DNA from: a virus
Direction: 5' to 3' (one strand)
Virus record (IMG/VR): IMGVR_UViG_3300032309_002580
Span: 1-30,265 of that record
DNA: 30,265 bases
Below the pieces are notes generated by a model, which had not been told where the DNA came from, searched no databases, and was given only the letters and a program-made list of their open reading frames with translations. The position numbers and the translations under genes are program-made. Shown here piece after piece: positions 1 through 9,194 of the stretch. Position 1 is the stretch's first letter, and each line of letters starts with the position of its first letter.

Positions 1-1910
1 GATAAGTATTCAATTGAATTTTGTTTTGTGATTCCAGTCAGATCAGCATATGATGTTTTTAGACCACTGAATATATCTCCACCAAAACAGGTGGTATTGT
101 TTGGATTGAAAATTCCAACAACTATTCCATCGTCATATTCCATGCCAGGTGTTAGTTGTGTTCCTTCTATTATGGAATAACATGGTATTTCTGCTGGAGA
201 GCAATTAAATTGCCCGCATGTGGTTCCATCACCAAAATAAGTTTTAAATTGGGATAAACACACAGAACCAGTTATGCCAGATTCACATGTAACACCAGAA
301 TCGCAGCATCCACCTATTCCATCATAACAAACATTCAATCCATCGGAAGTAGAACAATTTATTCCAATTCCCTGAAAGTAATGGCCCAAAGATAAGCACT
401 CATCGCTAGTCAATTCCTGACAACCACCATTTCCATCACAACAAGCTCCAATTGAGTTTTTAGCGTTTTCACAATTAAAATCAGCACAAGATTTCTTCAA
501 TGTTGTGAATTTATTCCAATTGTATTCCAGTCCTGATTGGCTTGCGGCTTGAGCACATTGACAATATGTAAGTTCTTGGCAAGGAACAACCAAAGATCTA
601 TCGGTTGAATATAAACAACATGCACCTAACGATGAGCATGGTCCAGAAACTCCGCATGTCAGCCCAGCGTAGAAATACCCAGAGCATTCAAAATCATATG
701 TATCTTCGCACGAACAATCGGCTTTGCAGCAAATTCCAGATACTGGATTAAAAGTTATTCTATAGAATGCTTCATAATTTATAGGTTTGCAGCTAAATGT
801 AGTTGGGACTGGAGCGATAGTGGCTTCTGTATTTAAATTGGTATTGACTATTCCAGGAATCCCAACATATCTGGATCCTATCGATATGAAATTTACTACA
901 TCATATTTCTGGGATGGGCAAAAGTATGTGCTATTTTGCCAAATAACATTTGGGGTAAATTTAGTTTTAAATCCGCCAGTTCCAAAATTTGCAAGAACCA
1001 GATCTGAATCTAATTCATATGTTGAATAAAATAGTCTATTAGGAACAGTCGAAACATAAAATTCTTGTGGTAAAATTAAAGTAAAAGCCTTTGTCGAATT
1101 TGTCGTTAAATCTCTTTTTATCATTATATGATGGCCAGAGACACGACCGCCTTCAATTGTAGAAATATCCAAGTAACCAGATAAGTAAAAAACAGATCCA
1201 ATTGTTGGATCTATCGGCCATATTTGAATTCTATTAGATGATAGATTTATTGGTTTGACAACTACAAGCTGTTCAGCTCCATTCAATATACCAAATCCCG
1301 CTGCATTTTCTGATATATTGTATGTGGTTCCAGTATATCCACTCTGAATGTTTCCAGGATTGTTTATGACTAGTGATCCATTTGGACCACCAGAAACATT
1401 TGATGCTCCTAGATTGAATACATCATATGTCAATTTTATCGTTTGACCTGGTTCACCCTGATTTGGACTTGATGGTGGGCCTTTATATTCTATCTTAATG
1501 AAAGGGGCGGAATTCGTTTTTATATTTTTAAAATTCAATCTTCTGACTATCTCGAAGATATTTGCATCGTCATCCTCGTTATATGCTATGGATTGATCGA
1601 ATATTTGCTCAGTTGATGCTAATGGAGAAAAATTCCCTCCAGTAGTACCTGTTATTTCAAGAAGATAATTTCCAGTTAATTGTCCTATTGTTTCCGAGGA
1701 TCTAACTTCGCCATCAGTGTATACGGTGTTTATCTTGCTGTTGATAAAATTTATAAATGTTACACCATATCCAGTTGGTCCAGTTGGACCATACCCAGGA
1801 TTTCCCCGTGGTCCTTGTGGGCCTTCTGGGCCTTGAGCTCCTTTTGCTCCATTGTTTGCAAAAAAAGTAAGACCAGTTACGTTGTATGGTGATGATCCGT
1901 ATAATGACAT
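1..1910 (-). CDS. Collagen-like, cysteine-repeat virion protein (3' end beyond window)
   Basis: The reading frame is open from the ATG at 1910-1908 to the left edge (636 codons), so the C-terminus is missing. Residues about 21-47 form a short collagen-like run of Gly-x-y triplets (GAKGAQGPEGPQGPRG and then GPTGPTG). A beta-rich middle follows. From about 740 down to 180 there are four cysteine-rich units, each starting Gly-x-Cys-Cys (GICC, GACC, GACC, GGCC), with further spaced cysteines and an F-x-G-x-G-x-x-C-like end in the later units. Collagen-like stretches in phages usually occur in trimeric fibres, and disulphide-type CC repeats occur in surface proteins. The gene is the last visible one of the fibre cluster, 12 bases after its upstream neighbour, so a host-contact or fibre-tip role is inferred. 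No enzyme motif was recognised. A one-mismatch late box (AATAAATA, minus strand, 1917-1924) lies just upstream. Confidence 0.85.
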   Translation of the reverse strand, partial: MSLYGSSPYNVTGLTFFANNGAKGAQGPEGPQGPRGNPGYGPTGPTGYGVTFINFINSKINTVYTDGEVRSSETIGQLTGNYLLEITGTTGGNFSPLASTEQIFDQSIAYNEDDDANIFEIVRRLNFKNIKTNSAPFIKIEYKGPPSSPNQGEPGQTIKLTYDVFNLGASNVSGGPNGSLVINNPGNIQSGYTGTTYNISENAAGFGILNGAEQLVVVKPINLSSNRIQIWPIDPTIGSVFYLSGYLDISTIEGGRVSGHHIMIKRDLTTNSTKAFTLILPQEFYVSTVPNRLFYSTYELDSDLVLANFGTGGFKTKFTPNVIWQNSTYFCPSQKYDVVNFISIGSRYVGIPGIVNTNLNTEATIAPVPTTFSCKPINYEAFYRITFNPVSGICCKADCSCEDTYDFECSGYFYAGLTCGVSGPCSSLGACCLYSTDRSLVVPCQELTYCQCAQAASQSGLEYNWNKFTTLKKSCADFNCENAKNSIGACCDGNGGCQELTSDECLSLGHYFQGIGINCSTSDGLNVCYDGIGGCCDSGVTCESGITGSVCLSQFKTYFGDGTTCGQFNCSPAEIPCYSIIEGTQLTPGMEYDDGIVVGIFNPNNTTCFGGDIFSGLKTSYADLTGITKQNSIEYL

Positions 1911-1922
1911 TTTAATTATTTA

Positions 1923-4217
1923 TTATAATTCTTTGTATACTACAAATGCATCTAGTGCTATGTGAGAAAATGTCGATCCATAATCTGGCCCAAAATCTAG
2001 TCTCATTTGATTTATTTGAGTTATATCTAGAGATTGATTTTTCATGAAAAAATCCCCAGCTCTAAAGAAACAAAAATTAGGAACAGTTGGATAAGCACCA
2101 ACAAAAATAGGATTAGTTCTATTATCTATTTTAGTCTGTGGATAGAATCCCGTAGAATAATTTTTAGAACTTATTGTAGAATTATTTCCTGACGTATCTA
2201 TTAATGTAAGATTAAAATTAGAAAATTTATCATTTTTAGATATGCCAGATATACCGTGAATGTATGTATGACATGCTCTTAGACCAATATAGGTATTTTC
2301 AGATAAAACTATATTATTTATAAATGTATATCCTAGTTGTAAATTTGATTCTATTGGAACAAATAAAGATCTATATGAATTAAATATAATTCCATTATAT
2401 GTATCATTGTCCCAAAATTCTTCCAATGTTGGAGAATAACCACTATTTTGTAATATACAAAAACTTGTTTTCATTTCCAATAGATTATTAATATATGTTT
2501 GACCAACAATAAGAGTTGGATTGCCAGATAATAGGGTTGGATCTTGGTAAAAAGATGAATCTAATGTATAATCAAATGTAAATCCTAATGGATTTTGTAG
2601 CGTGAATCCTGTATTACCAGCAAAAGATAAGGTTAATCCATAAAAATTATCTATTTGTATGGCAATATCCTCAGCTATTGGATAAAACGAATGAAATGCT
2701 GCTATTTTTACATTATTCTTTACTATATTATTAATATTTTGTTTATGTGGAGAAATATATCTTAATTTTTTTAATTTATTATTAGAAAATACATTTATAC
2801 TTAAAAAGTATATTACCCAAGCTAAATTTTCATTTAGCACTAATCGATTTGAGTTTAAATAGTGATTATCAACATATCTTGGGCTAATACTAAAGCTATA
2901 TTCATCTTCTGGATATGTAGTTAAATCACTTAAGCCATTATGTTCCCTATTTGAAATTAAAATATATTTATCCAGATGATTTAACTTATCAGTATAACTA
3001 AATCCAGGATTAAATAATGAATTAGTATATCCAGCCATTATAGATTCATTATCATTTAATCCTACAATTACTACAGTTGGAATATCATGATCATATTGAT
3101 AATAGTGTAAATTATTATCATCTGGATTTACTATGGACTCTCCTTCTCCTGCCGCAAATCCACCAATATCTTCTCTTACAGTAATTCCATCAATTCCAGT
3201 GGTGAATTTTCCAACAGATCCAATAGTAACTAAAGCTTTTATATCGGAATAATCAAATGATATATTTGATATTTTTGAATAAATGGCATTTTTTCTTTTC
3301 ATCAAAGTGACAAGATTTTCGACAAAAAGTCCACCCAGACTAAGTCCAGAAAAAATAATTTTATTAAAATCAATTTTTAAATTGAATCTTCCAGAATTTA
3401 TCTTCGATATATTTTGCTTTAGATGATCTATTATTTGTAAAATATACACATCGCCAGTAGTTTGTAGATCTTCTGGTGTAATATAAACAGACACACAAAA
3501 ATAACCATAAGAAGCTAATGTTGATAAATAGCTATCAAATGTTTCAGTGTATTGTTTATTCCCATGCGTATATACAAACAGAGGCATTTTTTTGTTTATA
3601 TTAGATGAAAAAAAACATCTAATAGATTCAACACCAAGCATTGTTGGTTTTGAATTTATTATTTGTTGTCTTTCTGTGACTGTAAATTCATTGGGATTTA
3701 ATAAATCTAATTGTAAAAATTCAACATCATATGGTCCAGTTTCGTATGTGTTGAGACACATATTAAAATCGCTAACTATATCATTTGCTAGAAGTAGCTT
3801 TTGATCCCCAGTTCCATTTGAGCTTTGAAATATTCTAAATGCTATTCTATATTTTTTAAACAACTTATGAATATCATCTTCTGTGCAATGAAGAAGGATA
3901 TAATCATTTGTAAAATTATCGGTGATAGAAGATATATCTAAAACAATAAATCCATTTATTATATTAGATGCCGATAACGGGAATACTGTAGATACAAAAG
4001 TATCTGTTGTTGTCGCGGTTATAACTCTAACAAGTAAACTAAAATTTCCAATATTTCCAGAATTTATAGAAGTTCCTATTAATGAATTCAACATGTTAAT
4101 AGAAACTACAAAACTTATTGGAGTTTTTGCTATAAAAGTGTCATTTATAGCACATGGTAAATCTATAGATGGATTATTATCTGTTATTCGAATGCCAGTT
4201 AGAGTTTTTTGAATCAT
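1923..4217 (-). CDS. Virion-module protein with alpha/beta-hydrolase (esterase-like) domain
   Basis: This 764-residue protein has three apparent parts. Residues 1-180 are beta-rich with no recognised family. Residues about 200-480 look like an alpha/beta-hydrolase: an HG oxyanion-type motif at 218-219 (FVYTHGN), a nucleophile elbow G-L-S-L-G-G with Ser293, a candidate acid Asp389 after a hydrophobic strand (VVIVGLND), and a candidate base His426 (REHNG) followed by Gly. The order and spacing Ser-Asp-His fit the fold. Residues about 500-764 are a second beta-rich domain ending in FVVYKEL, possibly ligand-binding. The gene lies between two fibre-type genes, joined to the upstream one by a TAA-A-ATG junction, so it is probably virion-borne and may de-esterify a host surface glycan or lipid. 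The substrate is unknown. Its base composition looks more AT-rich than the baseplate genes, consistent with turnover of adhesin genes. Confidence 0.8.
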   Translation of the reverse strand: MIQKTLTGIRITDNNPSIDLPCAINDTFIAKTPISFVVSINMLNSLIGTSINSGNIGNFSLLVRVITATTTDTFVSTVFPLSASNIINGFIVLDISSITDNFTNDYILLHCTEDDIHKLFKKYRIAFRIFQSSNGTGDQKLLLANDIVSDFNMCLNTYETGPYDVEFLQLDLLNPNEFTVTERQQIINSKPTMLGVESIRCFFSSNINKKMPLFVYTHGNKQYTETFDSYLSTLASYGYFCVSVYITPEDLQTTGDVYILQIIDHLKQNISKINSGRFNLKIDFNKIIFSGLSLGGLFVENLVTLMKRKNAIYSKISNISFDYSDIKALVTIGSVGKFTTGIDGITVREDIGGFAAGEGESIVNPDDNNLHYYQYDHDIPTVVIVGLNDNESIMAGYTNSLFNPGFSYTDKLNHLDKYILISNREHNGLSDLTTYPEDEYSFSISPRYVDNHYLNSNRLVLNENLAWVIYFLSINVFSNNKLKKLRYISPHKQNINNIVKNNVKIAAFHSFYPIAEDIAIQIDNFYGLTLSFAGNTGFTLQNPLGFTFDYTLDSSFYQDPTLLSGNPTLIVGQTYINNLLEMKTSFCILQNSGYSPTLEEFWDNDTYNGIIFNSYRSLFVPIESNLQLGYTFINNIVLSENTYIGLRACHTYIHGISGISKNDKFSNFNLTLIDTSGNNSTISSKNYSTGFYPQTKIDNRTNPIFVGAYPTVPNFCFFRAGDFFMKNQSLDITQINQMRLDFGPDYGSTFSHIALDAFVVYKEL

Positions 4218-4218
4218 T

Positions 4219-6291
4219 TTATAAAACCAATATTTGTTGTATTATTTGTTGTGACGTTGAATTATATTTAAATATTTTTCCATTTAATAGAAAAAATTCT
4301 CCATTTGCATTGCTATAAAATTGAGCTTTACTAAAATCTTCATTTGTATTAAATTTTATAAATGTAGATGATGATAATGTAAATACCACAGTATATGTTG
4401 GTGTGCATATAAAAAATATAGAATTTGTTCCAAATAAATTAAAATATGTGAGGGCATTTAATTCTGGAATATCGGATGTTGTAAAATACTTTATAAATCC
4501 ATGACCAACAGTTGATGGTTCTATTGAATTTGTTTTTGGATTATATTCAAAATATCTAAATACTGTATTTTCATCATTCGTATAAAATGGAGCTCTGTAA
4601 ATATTTAGTTTTTTCTCTCCAGTTTCATAAAAATTGTATAATACAGCAGCAACAAATGAATTGGTAGTAGAGTACATTCTAGAACACAGAACTTCTCTTA
4701 TCTTATTTGCTACTAAAAATGATCCAGCCCCCCCGAACGTGCTATCAGCATCAACACTGTCTACATCGGAAAATATTGTATATGGCATTGGACCAGGCTT
4801 TACATAAAATCTACTTAAATCGGGCTGAAATCCATATATTGTTTTGTATGAATTATCTTCATAATAATAATTATTAATTTTTTTATGAATAATAAAATGA
4901 AAATTTGAACTCTGTAATTGATATTTTCTATTTGGTATTTGATAATTTTTAATAAAAAATGGAGTCAACGTGTTAGTAACAGTTGATATTTTTTCTGATC
5001 CTGTGATTCCACGTAACATGACCACAGCTTCAACTGGTTGTGTTGGGATTGAAATATTCTGATATCTAGGTAAAAGTATTGTGGTTTCTCTTGCTTTATA
5101 ATTTATCTGATCATCTTTTAGTGAAAATGTAGATAATGTATAATTTTTATTAAAACATTTTATATCAGAAGTTCTAAAAATACCAGGGGTTCTAATAAAA
5201 CTACCATTCGCTGGAATAGCAAAATTTTCATTGTCCTGACTATCTTTAATAAATCCTATTGCATTACGTTCATGACACTTTTTCCATTTATGTTTAAATC
5301 CAGTTATATTATTAACACTTCTTCTATAATATTTTATCTTAGAGGATATTGATGGTGTAATATGCCTACAGTCAATTGTGCTGGGTTCTCTATTCAATGA
5401 TCGCGTAGAAACTACCATTGAAGTCAATTCATCATCTGCTGCCCATAATTTATCTTCTGGTGATCCAGCGATATCAACGTTGATTATGCTCTTTAAAGTA
5501 TAAGTGGATCCAGATATGGAAATACAATATACTTTATTTGTATGCTTTGCAAATAATAAAATTGTATTTCCATCGTTTGATACCTTGCCTTCATAGTTTG
5601 AATTTATATTAAAATCAATTAAATCTAGACCTGGATCTATTGCTATATTGGAAAGCCTAGAAGAATGTAATTGCGTGGTAGAAAATAATCCATTAAACGT
5701 TAAATTTCTGACAAATAAGGTAAATGTATATGGATTAAATAGTAAAATCTTAGAAAGATCGTCCGATACATTTACTACCTTAAGAACTAGTGGGTTTGAA
5801 TCTTCTATTGTTATACTATTTACATAACCAAGATAATTTCTAACCAAACCAGTAAAAGATCCGTGTGGAGCATTATAATATACTGGTTTTATTATCATGT
5901 CTGTAAATGTTGGACCACAATTTTGTAAAAATCCAGAACTAGTTCCACTTAAAAAATAAATATCATTGCCACCATTATTAGTTCCAGTTATGTTAACTAA
6001 TCTATTTGCTGGTAGTGTTATGGATCCATTTGTAACAACATTTAAGGATAAATCAGATCCAACAGTTTCAACTATTCCAAATACTTCTGCATTTGCAGAA
6101 TCATTTGCCATTGAACGAACAAACTGATTTGCTATGCTATCAAAATGAATAACATCCCCAACCGTTATTCCCGCCGAATATTCTCCAAATAATAGTTTAG
6201 TAATTATTCTAGAGCTAAATCTAGACCCTTCATCTATATCGAAGACTTTTGTCTGTTTGTTTATTGTGGAATAATTTTTATCTAGACTCAT
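4219..6291 (-). CDS. Fibre/adhesin protein with duplicated N-terminal module
   Basis: This 690-residue protein begins with a roughly 160-residue module clearly paralogous to the whole of the next gene upstream. Shared landmarks are GSR near the start, GDVI-FD, EVFGIVETV, SLNVVT-GSI, NRL-N, GGND-YFLS, IKPVY and APHG. The same module recurs more distantly in the gp10-position protein. The rest is predicted beta-rich, with strand-like repeats such as KVSNDGNTILLFAKHTNKVY that could form a propeller or sandwich, but no named family was recognised. The start lies one base after the upstream stop (TAA-A-ATG) with no clear Shine-Dalgarno, suggesting translational coupling. A role as a tail-fibre or receptor-binding subunit is inferred from position and from the shared module. 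Composition is very AT-rich compared with the baseplate genes. Confidence 0.8.
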   Translation of the reverse strand: MSLDKNYSTINKQTKVFDIDEGSRFSSRIITKLLFGEYSAGITVGDVIHFDSIANQFVRSMANDSANAEVFGIVETVGSDLSLNVVTNGSITLPANRLVNITGTNNGGNDIYFLSGTSSGFLQNCGPTFTDMIIKPVYYNAPHGSFTGLVRNYLGYVNSITIEDSNPLVLKVVNVSDDLSKILLFNPYTFTLFVRNLTFNGLFSTTQLHSSRLSNIAIDPGLDLIDFNINSNYEGKVSNDGNTILLFAKHTNKVYCISISGSTYTLKSIINVDIAGSPEDKLWAADDELTSMVVSTRSLNREPSTIDCRHITPSISSKIKYYRRSVNNITGFKHKWKKCHERNAIGFIKDSQDNENFAIPANGSFIRTPGIFRTSDIKCFNKNYTLSTFSLKDDQINYKARETTILLPRYQNISIPTQPVEAVVMLRGITGSEKISTVTNTLTPFFIKNYQIPNRKYQLQSSNFHFIIHKKINNYYYEDNSYKTIYGFQPDLSRFYVKPGPMPYTIFSDVDSVDADSTFGGAGSFLVANKIREVLCSRMYSTTNSFVAAVLYNFYETGEKKLNIYRAPFYTNDENTVFRYFEYNPKTNSIEPSTVGHGFIKYFTTSDIPELNALTYFNLFGTNSIFFICTPTYTVVFTLSSSTFIKFNTNEDFSKAQFYSNANGEFFLLNGKIFKYNSTSQQIIQQILVL

Positions 6292-6292
6292 T

Positions 6293-6799
6293 TTAATCTA
6301 TGTCTATTATTGAATATCCAACGTAATTGACAACAGTTCCAGTGAATTCAGCTCCATGTGGGGCTCGTTGATAAACTGGCTTTACTATATTTCCAAGATT
6401 ACTTGGGGGAAGATTCTGTAATCTTCCAGCTTGTGATTCACTTAAAAAGTAAACATCGTTTCCACCAAAATTTGGCCCATCAAAATTGATTAGTCTATTT
6501 GATGGATAATTGATAGATCCATAAGTTACAACGTTAAGGGATCCATCTCCATTTACTGTTTCTACAATTCCAAATACTTCAGATGATGCAAGCGAACTTG
6601 CAACTGCTCTTGTGTATCCGTTCAAGGCAACATCAAATCGAATGACATCACCACCAGTAAGCCCTGGTGCTAGAAATCCAGCGTACTGATTAGTTAGATT
6701 AACCAGTAATCTTGATCCAGAGTTTGCACGCTGAACTGATATTTTTAGTTCAGACGATCTTATGTTTGAGCTATTGCTGGTATTGCTTGCGGATGGCAT
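6293..6799 (-). CDS. Small fibre-module protein, paralogue of neighbouring adhesins
   Basis: This 168-residue protein consists almost entirely of the module found at the N-terminus of the next gene downstream and in the middle of the gene upstream. Conserved features are GDVIRFD, EVFGIVETV, SLNVVTYGSI, GGNDVYFLSES, NIVKPVY and APHG. A GAGG-type ribosome-binding site overlapping the upstream stop codon (about 6806-6810) precedes the ATG at a good distance, so this start is well supported. Marine T4-like fibre proteins often contain domains with a YFLS(P)-x-G-L pattern, but a precise family name cannot be given. It occupies roughly the position of T4 gene 11, but no gp11 similarity is visible. 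It may be an accessory baseplate or fibre attachment subunit created by partial gene duplication. Confidence 0.8.
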   Translation of the reverse strand: MPSASNTSNSSNIRSSELKISVQRANSGSRLLVNLTNQYAGFLAPGLTGGDVIRFDVALNGYTRAVASSLASSEVFGIVETVNGDGSLNVVTYGSINYPSNRLINFDGPNFGGNDVYFLSESQAGRLQNLPPSNLGNIVKPVYQRAPHGAEFTGTVVNYVGYSIIDID

Positions 6800-6807
6800 G
6801 TATTACC

Positions 6808-9183
6808 TCATATCGTGAAGTCTGCATTTGCTACAACATTGAAATATATTTCATCATAGTTTACATAGCCAGATTGAGCGCATATATTTGCACCATGTAT
6901 CGATGGAGTAGCTGTGAGTGTAGTTGCATTCAATCTAGACTCGCGTACTGCATTTGCATATCCTACAGTTCCAGAAGTATTTCTCATGTCTAACTGAGCA
7001 GTCTTGTTGTATGCATCGTTTGCCACACCAGATAGCGGAGAATATATCGTGACTGTTGGTGTAATTCTCATTCTAGTTGGCCAACGAAGCATATTGCAGG
7101 CTTTGTTTGGTTGAATGAACATATCCAGCGAATTCTGCGTTGGTGTTGCTAAATCAGCCATAGTTATCGATCCAATGGTCTGATTTACATCGTAATTTGT
7201 ATAGTAGAATTGCTGGCAATAACGGAGTTGGTCTGGATAATCAAGATATATTGCATTTGGAATGCTGGAACCGATTGTGGCAACGAATGATGCCAGACTT
7301 ACGGTTACGTTCTGCCCAAGAGTAATTCCATTGATATTAGCCTGTTCCATCAGTGGAATGAAATCAACACCAACTTCACAGTAATCATTGTCTAGATCAA
7401 TGTCGATTCCATTGTTTTCCAAAGCTTCAATCGATGAATTGAATGTAAATGGTTGCCATGTTCCAGTTAGATTTGCAGTTCCAATCTTCTTGTAGTCTAT
7501 CAAAGACACACCAGAATATCTGCTGAAATAAACATCAACTGGATATAGATCGGACGAAACTTTTCCATAGAACTTGACGTTTAGATTGTTTAGATCAAAT
7601 TTCTTTGCTCCTGGAATGACATGTCCAACCATCAAGTGGTCGTAATCTGCATATGCACCAGAAGTTCCAGATGCACCAATGGCAGAAAGACCTAGATGCT
7701 TTATATCGATATAATATTGTGGATTTCCTTCGATTTCGGTCTGATATTCATCGAATTCGCTTCTTATTATAGAATAACTCTTCGATCCATTAGACCCCGT
7801 GACATCATCGTGTCTTCTCCACATATCAGCAAAGATCACATTACCAGTTGTTGTATATGCTGCTTCTCTGCCTACACTATCTCTCTGCCATACTTGGAAG
7901 TTTCCATTGACAAGATAGTTGATTCCTTGATTTAGTCCACCACTTGCTCCATCTGCCGTGATATAGGTAGCAGCTGAAGCTGGCAAAGACCTATTTGCAA
8001 CAAATCCAGATTTTGGTTTGTTTACTATTACGGCTCCGTTGGTAGAATACTTAATATATGCAATATGTTCAGATGGAGTCTTAGTATATTGTGGATTTGT
8101 CACTGGATCTGATGCATCATACAATGGATTCAGATAATATGTTCCAGCCGCCGACGAATTGAATATATCGGCAAAGCCATGTAGAGTTATTTCTAGGAAT
8201 CCAAGGCCACCAATATTAAATACATCGGTAACTATTCCAAGTGAATTTTCTGGTCGTATTTCAACCACACCACTTGCTGGTGGATTTGACCATGAAATAG
8301 ATCTTTCAGTCATCGATGCTATCAAAGCGTATCCATTTGGAATATCGCTTCCAGCAACCCCACCATAAAGTTCATACCCAAGAGCTATCATTTCTGCTCT
8401 GGCTTGACCCTGAACATCGATAAGAGAAACCATAGTTCCTTCGACAACTGTAGTTGAAGTCAGAACAGCAGATGATCCTGTATTGATGATAATTCTATCT
8501 ACAGCACCAGTTCCGCCACTAAATCCTTCAGAGTTTAGATAATTACCACGCATCTGGAGAACCATACCGACGTTTCCAGTAATTCCCATGATAACTGGCT
8601 TCGATACCTGTCCAGTTTGAATTGGCTCCACATCAGTAATCATTCCAGTAGAACCTGGATTCAAGAAGTAAATCCAGCCTGCGGTAAGACCAATTCCTCT
8701 GGAATTTACAGCAGTAAAATCTCCTGTTATTTGACCTAACAAAGTTACATATGAATATGTCGATGTTATTTCAGATACAACGCCGAAGACTTCAGCCTGA
8801 TCTGGATCATTTCCTCTGGCTGGTTCGTATTTATTCAAGCCAGTTGCGGTATCCCAATATACTCTGACTGGAGTACCGAAAGTATATCCACCAACAGTTG
8901 AATTGATTGAATTTACTCGTACTGAAATGTTTGGAATGGCAACAGAATTATTGAAATAAACAGGGCCATTGAAAGAAATACCATTATCAACTTTTCCACT
9001 AAGGCTGATTGTAGCCTTTCCAGTCAACGCAATTGGAGCAGTTATTCCATCACCACCTTCAACTGTGAAGGTGTTGATTAAATTTAATTTTTCTATGATT
9101 TCAGTATTTTCTTTTAGAAACCAATCGTAAAATGAACTATTTGAGTTCAGTTGTGATATTTGTGTGTCTCTATCTATAGCCAT
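6808..9183 (-). CDS. Tail fibre / short-fibre-like structural protein in the gp10 position
   Basis: This 791-residue protein starts with a helical segment (DWFLKENTEIIEKLN, about residues 19-34) of the type that anchors fibre proteins in T4-like marine phages. A GGDGI turn and beta-rich repeats follow. Residues about 100-215 carry the module shared with the two downstream genes (EVFGVVSEI, IYFLNPGSTG, GQVSKPV). A second, weaker copy may lie at about 250-395 (TYYLNP, HIAYIKYSTNGAVIVNKP). Near residue 416 there is NYLVNGNFQVWQRDS, a pattern I associate with the start of carbohydrate-binding-like domains at the ends of phage fibres. The remaining C-terminus looks like a beta-sandwich. It follows the gp8-gp9 region as T4 gene 10 does, so a baseplate-attached fibre is likely, but sequence orthology with gp10 is not claimed. 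Confidence 0.85.
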   Translation of the reverse strand: MAIDRDTQISQLNSNSSFYDWFLKENTEIIEKLNLINTFTVEGGDGITAPIALTGKATISLSGKVDNGISFNGPVYFNNSVAIPNISVRVNSINSTVGGYTFGTPVRVYWDTATGLNKYEPARGNDPDQAEVFGVVSEITSTYSYVTLLGQITGDFTAVNSRGIGLTAGWIYFLNPGSTGMITDVEPIQTGQVSKPVIMGITGNVGMVLQMRGNYLNSEGFSGGTGAVDRIIINTGSSAVLTSTTVVEGTMVSLIDVQGQARAEMIALGYELYGGVAGSDIPNGYALIASMTERSISWSNPPASGVVEIRPENSLGIVTDVFNIGGLGFLEITLHGFADIFNSSAAGTYYLNPLYDASDPVTNPQYTKTPSEHIAYIKYSTNGAVIVNKPKSGFVANRSLPASAATYITADGASGGLNQGINYLVNGNFQVWQRDSVGREAAYTTTGNVIFADMWRRHDDVTGSNGSKSYSIIRSEFDEYQTEIEGNPQYYIDIKHLGLSAIGASGTSGAYADYDHLMVGHVIPGAKKFDLNNLNVKFYGKVSSDLYPVDVYFSRYSGVSLIDYKKIGTANLTGTWQPFTFNSSIEALENNGIDIDLDNDYCEVGVDFIPLMEQANINGITLGQNVTVSLASFVATIGSSIPNAIYLDYPDQLRYCQQFYYTNYDVNQTIGSITMADLATPTQNSLDMFIQPNKACNMLRWPTRMRITPTVTIYSPLSGVANDAYNKTAQLDMRNTSGTVGYANAVRESRLNATTLTATPSIHGANICAQSGYVNYDEIYFNVVANADFTI

Positions 9184-9194
9184 TTTTTATCCAA

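Noticed and set aside
787-1029. 80-codon plus-strand reading frame
   Set aside because: It lies antisense inside the open collagen-like/cysteine-repeat gene, has no ribosome-binding site and no recognisable domain; the minus-strand frame is continuous through it.
1801-1860. CRISPR-like or tandem DNA repeat in the Gly-Pro-rich region
   Set aside because: The periodicity is that of Gly-x-y codons in a collagen-like segment; no spacer-repeat structure exists, and no CRISPR array was seen anywhere in the window.
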